Source: JBARRO01 sp049644265 (GTDB lineage: Bacteria; Bacteroidota; Ignavibacteria; UBA10030). From it: DNA of 6,300 nt. The stretch covers positions 1-6,300 of the forward strand of contig JBARRO010000105.1 of NCBI GenBank assembly GCA_049644265.1. The letters run 5' to 3'. Position numbers and translations under genes: made by a program. Shown here piece by piece: positions 1-6,232 of the stretch; positions within the stretch are counted from its first letter, which is position 1, and the number at the start of each line of letters is the position of its first letter. Below the pieces are notes generated by a model that worked only from the letters and a program-made list of their open reading frames with translations, was not told the DNA's origin and made no database searches.

Positions 1-390
1 TTGGGCAATCACGCGGCAAGTTGCCCACGATGCCAGGAGACAAGAGCGACGACCATGATGATGAAGGAACTTGTGGCCAACAACCCGGCTCACCGGTTGC
101 GCGACTACCGGGTGATCTGGCTGAAAGCCCAATATGCAAGAAAGGAAGAACGTCTCACGAAATTCGACCTTCTTGCTCTTGTCGGATTATCATTGAGCGG
201 GATTGCAGGACTGTTCGGATTGTTCTTGCTGATGTTGCCGCAGCTGTCCGGGAGGTTTCTTGACATCATGGTCCCTGCCGTTCCGCGCCTCTCAACTGTT
301 CTCTCCAGCGGCGTCCCGGTTCTCGTTGTCACCGGCGTTGCCGTGATGATCTGGATCCTGACACGCGATTCCATTTTCATCGAAAAATGA
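1..390 (+). CDS. Putative zinc-binding anti-sigma-factor-like membrane protein, 5' end cut by the window
   Basis: The reading frame is open to the left edge and stops with TGA at 388-390, so this is most likely the C-terminal part of a longer gene. The visible residues begin with an H-x3-C-x2-C motif (H4, C8, C11), the signature of the zf-HC2/ZAS zinc-binding anti-sigma domain. A charged, Arg/Lys-rich linker follows (about 33-54, including W40 and RKEERL), then two hydrophobic segments (about 57-79 and 103-121) and a short polar tail. Known ZAS proteins hold an ECF sigma factor at the inner membrane through the cytoplasmic zinc domain, and a linker then a membrane anchor is the usual order. 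The missing N-terminal part should carry the upstream conserved His, and an ECF sigma gene might lie just left of the window. Alternatively the gene could start at one of three consecutive ATGs (55-63), with AGGAG at 35-39 about 15 bases away. That spacing is long and would discard the zinc motif, so I prefer the partial reading. Confidence 0.6.
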   Translation: MGNHAASCPRCQETRATTMMMKELVANNPAHRLRDYRVIWLKAQYARKEERLTKFDLLALVGLSLSGIAGLFGLFLLMLPQLSGRFLDIMVPAVPRLSTVLSSGVPVLVVTGVAVMIWILTRDSIFIEK

Positions 391-642
391 GATCCTAGCG
401 AGCCGTCCAGCCTGCAATGCAGGGAAGTACTCCACCGCGTGGCACATTGGATTGAAATAATGCATAGCATAAAGACCAGCCGATGTGACATGACGGATAC
501 CCGGCTGGGAAGATAACGATTCAGCCAATTGCTCATGCTCCGCTGAGCGCGAGAAATCGATCTTCCTGTCTCCGGCGGGCAATGCTGCTAGCGCCCTTCT
601 TGACTCCCGCCCAATTTCATCTGCAAGAGAATACTCGCAGGC
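391..642. other. Region between convergent genes with small palindromes and an open minus frame
   Basis: This 252-base stretch separates the 3' ends of the left-edge membrane gene and the cyclase gene. It holds short inverted repeats: a perfect 13-base palindrome CCTGCAATGCAGG at 411-423, CCAC-CGC-GTGG at 432-442, and a GGGC...GCCC hairpin with an inner GCT/AGC at about 577-595. None has a convincing T-tract, so I cannot name a terminator for either gene. On the minus strand the region is open in the cyclase's own frame immediately after its TAG; this is described as a finding. No RNA gene is recognised. Confidence 0.5.
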
Positions 643-1473
643 CTAGGACAATTTGACTTCGTACACTTGTATGGCCTCGCTGAAACCTTTGGCCGTGACT
701 TGCCCTAAGTCTGAAAATGTCAACGAAGTCTCTTTGCATTGCTGTCGCACCACATGGGCAACCAGAATCTTGCCGGGGTCTGCATGGGCACAAAGACGAG
801 CCGCAAGTTGGACAGCCTTTCCAAACAGGTCGCCATGCTCTTCAATCGGTTCGCCGGCGCTCATTCCTATTCGTACGTGCATGGATTCATCCGGGTGTTC
901 AAGGTTGTAGACCGCAAACCCCTTCTGGATACCAATGGCACAATCGACTGCGTCCTTGGCGGAGACAAAGGAGACCATCATGCCGTCCCCGGTGTGTTTG
1001 ACCTCGCGTCCACCATGATCCCTGAGGCCGTTGCGTATCATCGCATTGTGAATGTGAAGGAGATGGAGCGCCTTTGAATCTCCAAACATCGTTGTCATGA
1101 GTGTGGAATCTTTCAGATCAGTAAACATAATGGTGCGGAAGCCGGAATCAATCGGAACTTCACCAGGTTTTCCGGACGAGGTATCCAATGGCACAGGGTC
1201 TCCTATGCGACCCAGGAAGGCCTCTACAACTTTGGGATCAACTTCGAGAATCTCACTGGGGACCAATCCATGAGCTTCGTTATGGGCCATGCGAACCGAT
1301 TCCTTGTCCGGAGCGTGAACCAGGCAAAAGGCGGTACAACGTGCTTCGTCAAACCAATACGTAAGGAACTGAATGTCGTGTTTGGCTTGAATGTCGAGAT
1401 CCTTCTGGTGTGCACCGGCAACCGCGTGCTTGGTCGCACCTTCAACGAAATGTCGATCTAAATAAATGGGCAT
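643..1473 (-). CDS. DUF4242 (nickel-binding-like) domain fused to a class III adenylate cyclase
   Basis: The 276-residue protein has two domains. Residues 1-90 match the DUF4242 pattern (begins MPIYLDRH; LDIQAKHDIQFLTYWF at 26-41; AHNEAHGL at 63-70; EVDP at 77-80). The best-known relative is the nickel-binding Streptomyces protein SCO4226. H8, C46, C50, H64 and H68 are candidate ligands. Residues 110-275 form a class III nucleotide cyclase domain. Compared with the mycobacterial cyclase Rv1625c, the metal aspartates are D119 (FTDL) and D163 (TGDG), ATP-specifying residues are K159 and D215, and the transition-state Arg is R226. The spacings (44, 4 and 4) agree. The transition-state Asn position is Q222 (VQLAAR), which I recall as common in this subfamily. 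It should be a cytoplasmic, dimeric enzyme making cAMP from ATP; no membrane segment is seen. ATG at 1473 is preceded by GAGGTG four bases upstream. The fusion is a known architecture, and the role of the N-terminal domain is inferred. Confidence 0.95.
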   Translation of the reverse strand: MPIYLDRHFVEGATKHAVAGAHQKDLDIQAKHDIQFLTYWFDEARCTAFCLVHAPDKESVRMAHNEAHGLVPSEILEVDPKVVEAFLGRIGDPVPLDTSSGKPGEVPIDSGFRTIMFTDLKDSTLMTTMFGDSKALHLLHIHNAMIRNGLRDHGGREVKHTGDGMMVSFVSAKDAVDCAIGIQKGFAVYNLEHPDESMHVRIGMSAGEPIEEHGDLFGKAVQLAARLCAHADPGKILVAHVVRQQCKETSLTFSDLGQVTAKGFSEAIQVYEVKLS

Positions 1474-1653
1474 ATGTCACCTCGTGTTTATGCCTCGTAT
1501 GGCTGCGTTGCATGCAGCGTCCGGAGCTAACCTGTCTACGACGCGTAGAGCTACGACGCGTAGAGCGGCGTCGAACACGTTCCACCTGTGCTGTCGCTGC
1601 GCGGAGTCATTCTTTCACTGTGTTGTTCCATCCTCTTCGTGCGGATGTCGCAC
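1474..1653. promoter_or_regulatory. Probable control region upstream of the cyclase gene
   Basis: This 180-base gap separates the four-helix membrane gene (ending at 1654) from the cyclase start. A separate cyclase promoter is plausible, but I see no convincing -35/-10 pair. It contains the tandem palindromic repeat at 1536-1565. It also has TGCATGCA at 1509-1516 inside a wider GCTGC/GCAGC inverted repeat (1502-1518), and a GTGCG-GATGT-CGCAC hairpin at 1639-1653 directly after the upstream gene's stop. That hairpin has no T-tract on the minus strand, so it is at best a weak transcription end. Confidence 0.35.
1536..1565. repeat. Two tandem copies of a 15-base palindromic unit
   Basis: The unit CTACGACGCGTAGAG occurs twice without change or spacer, at 1536-1550 and 1551-1565. 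Each copy contains an inverted repeat CTACG-ACG-CGTAG, so the array is two head-to-tail dyads spaced 15 bases apart. It lies 63-92 bases upstream of the cyclase start, where an operator or activator site could sit. The alternative is a short variable tandem repeat with no regulatory role. Confidence 0.8.
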
Positions 1654-2133
1654 TCATTTCTTTCCGTCAGGTTGAGGGGGGGATATGGGCGCAATGGCAG
1701 ATGCGGTCTCATCGTGATGTTTTGATTTCCCCAGTGTTTGTGCACGTTCACCCAGCCATGCTCCCAACAAGGACAAAAAGAAGATAGCACCGAGAGTCGG
1801 TACCATTGGAAGATAGATGTAGAGAATCGACCTGCCTGGAGGAAACAGAAATTTTGCTGTGACCACCCAGAGAATCAGTAACGCAGCACCTGCAATTGCT
1901 GGCTCACGAAGAGTTCGTGCTTTCGATAGATATCCACCTATGGCTGAGGTTACGATCGCTCCACTAAATATCCATATTCCAAGAAACGTGTACGCGCTGT
2001 GGTTGTTCACATGGCTGGAAAATAGACCACGCGCGATGAGGATCGGCGTTAAATAAAAGATGACATAGAGTAACAAAATGTTTGCTGCCGATTTCCATTC
2101 AATCTTGTTGGATGTCGATAACGTGTCAGCCAT
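1654..2133 (-). CDS. Four-helix integral membrane protein, function unknown
   Basis: The protein has 159 residues. A polar N-terminus is followed by four hydrophobic segments at about 15-38, 48-70, 78-98 and 105-128, then a polar tail rich in His, Ala and Pro (about 130-159) ending in GKK. It is almost certainly an inner-membrane protein, with both ends on the same side because the helix number is even. I recognise no family motif or catalytic residue. The start is decided by a perfect AGGAGG (2141-2146) seven bases upstream of ATG at 2133; a longer TTG reading from 2160 would run through that site and is rejected. It lies 83 bases downstream of the 416-residue membrane protein in the same direction, with a small hairpin between, so co-transcription is possible but not assured. 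Confidence 0.85.
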   Translation of the reverse strand: MADTLSTSNKIEWKSAANILLLYVIFYLTPILIARGLFSSHVNNHSAYTFLGIWIFSGAIVTSAIGGYLSKARTLREPAIAGAALLILWVVTAKFLFPPGRSILYIYLPMVPTLGAIFFLSLLGAWLGERAQTLGKSKHHDETASAIAPISPPQPDGKK

Positions 2134-2140
2134 GTTGAAT

Positions 2141-2146
2141 CCTCCT
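2141..2146 (-). promoter_or_regulatory. Shine-Dalgarno AGGAGG that sets the start at 2133
   Basis: On the minus strand a full AGGAGG core stands seven bases before ATG at 2133. It decides between this start and the longer TTG start at 2160. Confidence 0.85.
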
Positions 2147-2195
2147 AGTTGAGTATGCAAGGCCAGTGAGACTGCAGGTAACGAACCGGAACTAA

Positions 2196-2209
2196 TCTGC
2201 GCGTGCAGA
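2196..2209 (-). terminator. Weak hairpin after the 416-residue membrane protein gene
   Basis: TCTGC/GCAGA form a five-base-pair stem with a four-base loop, just downstream of the stop at 2217. On the minus strand it is followed by TTAGTT rather than a clean run of T. It may attenuate transcription into the four-helix gene, but may equally mean nothing. Confidence 0.2.
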
Positions 2210-2216
2210 AACTTCT

Positions 2217-3467
2217 TTATGTGTTTCCTTGGTTCTGCAAATCAAGTTTGTCTTTTTTATAGTCTTCAAATTTGAAACTAGACTTGAACCGTCTTACTTC
2301 ACTTCTTGCAATCCACGCCAGGATCGGAGTTGTTATTAACAGACTAACACCGCACCAAATGAAAAAACTTGTGATAAACGAACCTGCATCAAAAACTTTG
2401 CTATTCTCTCCGATGAGTAAGTTTATCAGGCTAAACACAACCGGAATAATTAAATACCCGGACCAATTCCAAAACATCTTCTTATATATACTGTCGCGGT
2501 CAAAGTATTGTTCAGAAGTTGTATGATTCATGACGACAATGTAGTGACCACTTTGTTTCCCCTTCCGGATAGCCCACAGTACGGTCAATTCATGTCCTTC
2601 TCTGCAAGCGACATCCCAACCAGATAATTGAAAGGAATGTTCCTTTCCTTTTAAATCTAAGAGAAAAATATCGTTGTGAATGGTGGATGAACTACTGACC
2701 GGGGCAGTATATCCGTCCCCAGAGCTACCTCCTCCTGATACATGTGTAGTGGAAAATTTGCCCTGACCAACGACCTTTCCCGTTACCCAGTAAAGACCAT
2801 ATTGTTTCCCGCCCGTTTCTAGTTTGTCTATGGTTATCAGAGAGGGTTTAGTCAGCATCCTACGAAATAGTAATACCAGTGTGAAGGCGAATAATCCCAC
2901 AACGAGGATCTTAGTGGCGATAGTGATCATCTGTTCCGTATTTCTTTTTGCATTATCTTTTGCCAAAAACTTTTCCCGTTCCGTATCTTTTTCATTCGCT
3001 TTATCGACTTCAGATTGGGCGAAGAGCTCCAGGCTTGAGACAATTGGCTCAATCTCTCGCAGGGCGGGCTCGGAGAAATAGCGTTTCAGGAAAGGCCCGG
3101 TGAAGGATCGATTAGCCAGCAGGCGAAGCGACTGTGTATAGATACTTCCTGGATCGATCAGATTCTTGGGCCTCACACCGTCGTAGTCCCGACTGAGTGC
3201 CTCTACACGCTTCGACCTATGACCGATACGTTGGGCATTCGCATTGACGAGGGAATGCAGCACTTCTGATGCTGCCCACTGGCGCACCGCAATCTCCAGT
3301 TTGTCATTCCCCTGGATGTCCTTCAAAACCTGCGCTGCCTCCGGCATCTCGCGCCAGTAGGCGTAGTCGCCCTTGTGTTGCTGGTAAGCATTCATCTGGG
3401 ACGACCAGAGCATGAGTGCCATCGTCAGAGTAAGCTTTGATTTGTAAGTCGGAAACCTTTTCATCAT
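2217..3467 (-). CDS. Signal-peptide protein with three membrane segments and a central beta domain, function unknown
   Basis: The 416-residue protein begins with a signal-peptide-like stretch (about 1-27). A helical region follows (about 38-150), then a highly charged, probably coiled-coil stretch (about 152-178) and a transmembrane helix (182-202). Next is a predicted beta-rich domain (about 208-322) with a Gly/Ser-rich insert at 243-262 (SGGGSSGDGYTAPVSSSS). Two further membrane helices (about 335-352 and 362-386) precede a basic, Lys-rich tail. If the signal peptide is cleaved, the helical part would be periplasmic and the beta domain cytoplasmic. I cannot name a family. GAGGAA (3471-3476) precedes two adjacent ATGs at 3467 and 3464; spacing slightly favours the second, which would shorten the protein by one residue. 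The gene starts 11 bases after the lipoprotein stop, and its ribosome site lies within that gap, so the two are probably one operon and work together at the envelope. Confidence 0.85.
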   Translation of the reverse strand: MMKRFPTYKSKLTLTMALMLWSSQMNAYQQHKGDYAYWREMPEAAQVLKDIQGNDKLEIAVRQWAASEVLHSLVNANAQRIGHRSKRVEALSRDYDGVRPKNLIDPGSIYTQSLRLLANRSFTGPFLKRYFSEPALREIEPIVSSLELFAQSEVDKANEKDTEREKFLAKDNAKRNTEQMITIATKILVVGLFAFTLVLLFRRMLTKPSLITIDKLETGGKQYGLYWVTGKVVGQGKFSTTHVSGGGSSGDGYTAPVSSSSTIHNDIFLLDLKGKEHSFQLSGWDVACREGHELTVLWAIRKGKQSGHYIVVMNHTTSEQYFDRDSIYKKMFWNWSGYLIIPVVFSLINLLIGENSKVFDAGSFITSFFIWCGVSLLITTPILAWIARSEVRRFKSSFKFEDYKKDKLDLQNQGNT

Positions 3468-3478
3468 TTGTTCCTCAT

Positions 3479-4135
3479 TTATAGATCAGGTTGAATACTG
3501 TTTGTGCTGGCTAACGGAACGGAGCGCCGCCATAAAATAGAATCGCTATGAAAACACCGCAAGCCGACGATGGGTGCTAGGATGACCAATGCCGTGTTTC
3601 CATGGTTGAGATCCGTTCGCTCCATCCTTTCAACTTGATCCCGGGAGAGCCTTCCTCTGAAATCGGCGCTGTTGTTCGATATGTGTGCTCCACCGACCGA
3701 GGACGTCTTTTGACCGATGCACCTGAGGCCCGGAGGATCTTGTATTGTGAGCATAAGAAATTGACCCTCTTTGAACCCCAGAGAAGTCCTGTTCTTTAAC
3801 CAGCAAACCAGGGAGAGTCCATCAGCGGTCGGAACTTTCTTCACGGAATCAAGATCCCCTGGGGCAAGGATGCCGTTGAATGCCCTCGAGGTAGATCGAT
3901 CCTGACCGATTCCTACAATAACATCGGTCGGTTCGTTCGTTACAATGTGAAGGAATCCAGGACTATCGATAACTGAACCGTCCCTGAGAACAATGCGGAC
4001 AGATTGCTCAGGTTTCGGATGGCCGCTGACGAACTCGCTTTCAGATATTGATTGATGCGTGTAACAGCTGAGAAGTGTGCTAGCCACGCAGAAAGACATC
4101 GGTGCCAAAACAAGAACTTTGAGTAGCCCGCGCAT
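3479..4135 (-). CDS. Putative lipoprotein, probably frameshifted near its 3' end
   Basis: The product has 218 residues from ATG at 4135. An N-terminal hydrophobic stretch (4-22) ends in a lipobox L-L-S-C, so C24 should be lipidated after signal peptidase II cleavage and the protein anchored in a membrane facing the periplasm. GGAGA (4141-4145) lies five bases upstream of the ATG. A TTG reading 36 codons longer would bury the signal peptide and is rejected. Residues 45-58 (SVRIVLRDGSVIDS) and 160-175 (RGRLSRDQVERMERTD) resemble the two ends of the beta module in the neighbouring 579-residue protein, with about 100 residues between them. A hydrophobic segment begins at about 181 (ALVILAPIVGL) but breaks into a polar tail. 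In the +1 frame it would continue as GVFIAILFYGGAPFR and stop at 3511-3513, which suggests a one-base indel near 3555-3565. The biochemical role is unknown. Confidence 0.8.
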   Translation of the reverse strand: MRGLLKVLVLAPMSFCVASTLLSCYTHQSISESEFVSGHPKPEQSVRIVLRDGSVIDSPGFLHIVTNEPTDVIVGIGQDRSTSRAFNGILAPGDLDSVKKVPTADGLSLVCWLKNRTSLGFKEGQFLMLTIQDPPGLRCIGQKTSSVGGAHISNNSADFRGRLSRDQVERMERTDLNHGNTALVILAPIVGLRCFHSDSILWRRSVPLASTNSIQPDL

Positions 4136-4140
4136 ATCGG

Positions 4141-4145
4141 TCTCC
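4141..4145 (-). promoter_or_regulatory. Shine-Dalgarno GGAGA that sets the lipoprotein start
   Basis: GGAGA lies five bases before ATG at 4135 on the minus strand. Together with the lipobox it supports the 218-residue product over the 254-residue TTG reading. Confidence 0.75.
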
Positions 4146-4247
4146 GTAATTGGAGGGAATTGCAGAGGTGTTGGAATCACGTAGGTCGGTGGCGTGAACG
4201 AGAACCAGACCACCAGCAAGTTGGTTGCCTGAGTCACCTTCAAGGCC

Positions 4248-4280
4248 CAAACAAACTTCCTTGAACTGGCTATTTGTTTG
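4248..4280. repeat. Inverted repeat CAAACAAA / TTTGTTTG between envelope genes
   Basis: Perfect eight-base arms lie at 4248-4255 and 4273-4280, with a 17-base spacer. The repeat sits in the 173-base gap between the 579-residue gene (stop at 4309) and the lipoprotein gene, about 115-145 bases before the lipoprotein ATG. The stem is A/T-rich with a long loop and no following T-tract, so it is a poor terminator. A protein-binding site in the lipoprotein promoter is possible. Confidence 0.4.
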
Positions 4281-4308
4281 CGAGAATACCTGCAGTCTTA
4301 CACTCCGC

Positions 4309-6048
4309 TTAGAAACGTACTGACAATGAAAATCCCGCACTGGTATTTCCTAGATTCAATGATGTCGGCTCAATACCGACAGCAGTCCAACCCGGCACGT
4401 CTCGACTCGGCGCAAAAACGTGATCTACCATAATTCCGAGCGACATTGCGTCGTAGATTCGAAATCCCGCTTCTGCAGTCATGATTCCAGTAAACAAGGA
4501 CTCGGAAAATCCTACGGATTCGTCTGTCAATGACCACGTTCCGTCGGGATACAGATAATGTCCCCATCGTGTGTAAGAAACATCGGATGTACCAACACCG
4601 GCGCCGACGGAAACGTAAAACCTGTCGTTGAAATCTGACACAAACCCTGGAACATAGTGGCCCATGAGGTAGTAACCTGAGGCAGTATAACGGGTATCGA
4701 AGGCAAATGGCTCGCTGAAAACCACTTTCGACAATCCCATTTCAAATCCCGTTTCTAATGAGTACGAGATTTCCATCTTTCGCATCCAATTGAAATTGCT
4801 CGCATCTCGGGACGGGCGGTCTTGCCCCGGGATAGAATGATTTTGATCGCCATTCGTAAAGACGTTACCACCTTGGACGGTGAGATGAATCTTCGATTCG
4901 GTGGAAGTTGAATTGGCGATTGACTGCAATCGTCCAAAACCTTGCGTTCGCAGTTCTTTGCCAGCGCCGAATTCAATCTCTTCGTCTTTGCTTGCAAACA
5001 GATCGAAAAGGTAGCCCACACCGGCACCAAACGCTGCGCCAGGAAGAACAGAAAAAAAGATGCGCCCAAGAGACTCCGCTGTGTGTGTTCGCAGGAAATA
5101 TGGGTTGGGGGTGTAGACGCCGCCGAATGCGTACATACTTGCATAACCGCCGAGGAGCGCACCGTAGAGAATTCTTTTCCCTGCCACGCTCCTTCCGGGA
5201 ATGGAAATCTTTTTGATTTGCGAATGCGGGATCTGTGCCGTTTCTTCTCCCGCAAGGATGCTGATTCCATCCTGAGCTATGTCGGTAAGGGATCCGCGTT
5301 TCACGTCTCCATCGTTTAACGTGATTTCAATATAGGTAGTCGGCGATTGAACGTGAAGCGGAGTTTCAGGTTTAGCCTTTACTGGTATCTCAGGTGAACG
5401 CTCAGGGCTTGTCTCGTAGATTGTAGAGGCCGAGAGCTGGTATCCGATAATTCCTCCGACTACTGCACCAACCACAACTCCCGGAACAAGTTCACTGCCC
5501 CCGGAGCCCGAAATGATGTTCGGAAGGACGGCAAGTCCGCTCCCGCCCAAGGTCCCGAGGAGCGTCCAAATATAGCTTCCGTTGCCGTTCAACATCTTTC
5601 CGCTATAGTAGATTCCAATGGGAATTGCGATGGCTGCGAGTAAAGAGCGCACCCCCAGATCGATAGCCATTCCGAGACCCTCTTGGTGTTGCCGGCCTTG
5701 GGACGCAGGAAGGAACACGGCCGCTGCCAAACCCAGGCCCGTTGCCGTCTGTAGGGCAATGGTGGGCGGATCGAACGGTTTCCATAACGCGGTCGAGAAG
5801 AACATCGTATCGGTCACAGAGGCCAGGAAACGGTTCTCTATCCCGTTTGTTCCCGGCAAGGAAGAAGGAACCTCGCTCACGGGCTGATGAGCAGCGTGAC
5901 TGGTATAATACATTGAGTGCCGAAGAGAAAGTCTAAATGGTCGATACGGAGGGGTGCCGACCAAGCCGGGCGTGTCTGAGGAATGTTGAGCAAAGCATGG
6001 CGAGAAAGTAGCCAGGAGCAAGATGATCAGACTCGTCAAGATTTTCAC
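4309..6048 (-). CDS. Envelope protein with glycine-rich hydrophobic segments and a C-terminal outer-membrane-barrel-like region
   Basis: The 579-residue protein starts at GTG 6048 behind AAGGAAGG (6052-6059). Residues 1-20 are a clear signal peptide (KILTSLIILLLATFSPCFA, cleavage before Q21). Glycine-rich hydrophobic stretches at about 98-115, 131-150, 161-178 and 186-204 follow, the last with a glycine-zipper look (VVVGAVVGGIIGY). After a proline-rich linker (212-236), residues 238-283 form a beta module with ITLNDGDVKRGSL and IPHSQIKKISI, then two more Gly-rich hydrophobic stretches (293-310 and 326-350). From about 385 to the end there are alternating aromatic and hydrophobic strands (for example RFYVSVGAGVG and AGFSLSVRF), and the chain ends in Phe, as many outer-membrane barrels do. 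About 195 residues could make an eight-stranded barrel. Combining possible inner-membrane-like segments with a barrel is unusual; the Gly-rich parts may instead pack in the periplasm or outer membrane. No named family is recognised, and the module links it to the lipoprotein downstream. Confidence 0.9.
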   Translation of the reverse strand: MKILTSLIILLLATFSPCFAQHSSDTPGLVGTPPYRPFRLSLRHSMYYTSHAAHQPVSEVPSSLPGTNGIENRFLASVTDTMFFSTALWKPFDPPTIALQTATGLGLAAAVFLPASQGRQHQEGLGMAIDLGVRSLLAAIAIPIGIYYSGKMLNGNGSYIWTLLGTLGGSGLAVLPNIISGSGGSELVPGVVVGAVVGGIIGYQLSASTIYETSPERSPEIPVKAKPETPLHVQSPTTYIEITLNDGDVKRGSLTDIAQDGISILAGEETAQIPHSQIKKISIPGRSVAGKRILYGALLGGYASMYAFGGVYTPNPYFLRTHTAESLGRIFFSVLPGAAFGAGVGYLFDLFASKDEEIEFGAGKELRTQGFGRLQSIANSTSTESKIHLTVQGGNVFTNGDQNHSIPGQDRPSRDASNFNWMRKMEISYSLETGFEMGLSKVVFSEPFAFDTRYTASGYYLMGHYVPGFVSDFNDRFYVSVGAGVGTSDVSYTRWGHYLYPDGTWSLTDESVGFSESLFTGIMTAEAGFRIYDAMSLGIMVDHVFAPSRDVPGWTAVGIEPTSLNLGNTSAGFSLSVRF

Positions 6049-6084
6049 GGACCTTCCTTAATGCCGAAGCCAATGCCACGCTAA

Positions 6085-6100
6085 CTTAGATAAGTTTATC
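6085..6100. promoter_or_regulatory. Overlapping palindromes upstream of the envelope protein gene
   Basis: CTTA-GA-TAAG (6085-6094) overlaps GATAA-GT-TTATC (6089-6100), giving two interlocked dyads 37-52 bases upstream of the GTG start. On the minus strand a weak -10-like TAAACT lies inside the second palindrome, with a poor -35-like TTCAGC about 16 bases before it. The arrangement would suit an operator over a promoter, but the promoter match is weak. Confidence 0.3.
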
Positions 6101-6181
6101 ATGTGGCGGGTGGCGCTGAACGAACTCAAGCGGTATCTTCCAATTGCGTCTTGGCATTGGACCAACAGCATGGAACAAGTG

Positions 6182-6232
6182 AAAAAACACAGAGACCTCC
6201 TTCATCGCATTCTTGCGAATCCGGAGGTCTCT
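6182..6232 (-). terminator. Strong Rho-independent-type terminator for a minus-strand gene beyond the right edge
   Basis: AGAGACCTCC (6191-6200) and GGAGGTCTCT (6223-6232) are perfect ten-base-pair arms. The 22-base loop holds a second stem, TCGCA/TGCGA (6205-6209 and 6214-6218), capped by TTCT. Read on the minus strand, the hairpin is followed by GTG and a run of six T (6187-6182), the layout of an intrinsic terminator. It would end transcription coming from the right and insulate the envelope protein gene. On the plus strand no T-run follows. Confidence 0.7.

Noticed and set aside
105..536. Minus-strand 143-codon frame overlapping the left-edge gene
   Set aside because: The translation is Arg/Ser/Thr-rich, over half of it is antisense to the membrane protein, and the competing minus frame at 292-642 looks more protein-like.
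653..1077. Plus-strand open frames of 85-112 codons over the cyclase gene
   Set aside because: They are antisense shadows of a gene with all catalytic motifs on the minus strand, and their translations are Arg/Ser/Cys-rich with no recognisable pattern.
1536..1565. CRISPR-like array
   Set aside because: There are only two 15-base units, with no spacers between them and no cas gene in the window.
1639..1653. GTGCG/CGCAC hairpin as terminator of the four-helix gene
   Set aside because: It sits directly after the stop, but the minus strand continues with GAAGAGG, not T; the T-richer side faces the plus strand, where no gene needs it.
2134..2160. Longer start at TTG 2160 for the four-helix membrane protein
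   Set aside because: It would translate through a perfect AGGAGG that is correctly spaced for ATG at 2133.
4136..4243. Longer lipoprotein start at TTG 4243
   Set aside because: It would place 36 residues before a clear lipoprotein signal peptide and ignores the GGAGA site before ATG at 4135.
4755..5319. Open frames of 102-171 codons on both strands within the envelope protein gene
   Set aside because: The composition is unlike a real protein (long Arg/Ser/Lys runs), there are no ribosome sites, and they lie wholly inside the well-supported 579-residue gene.
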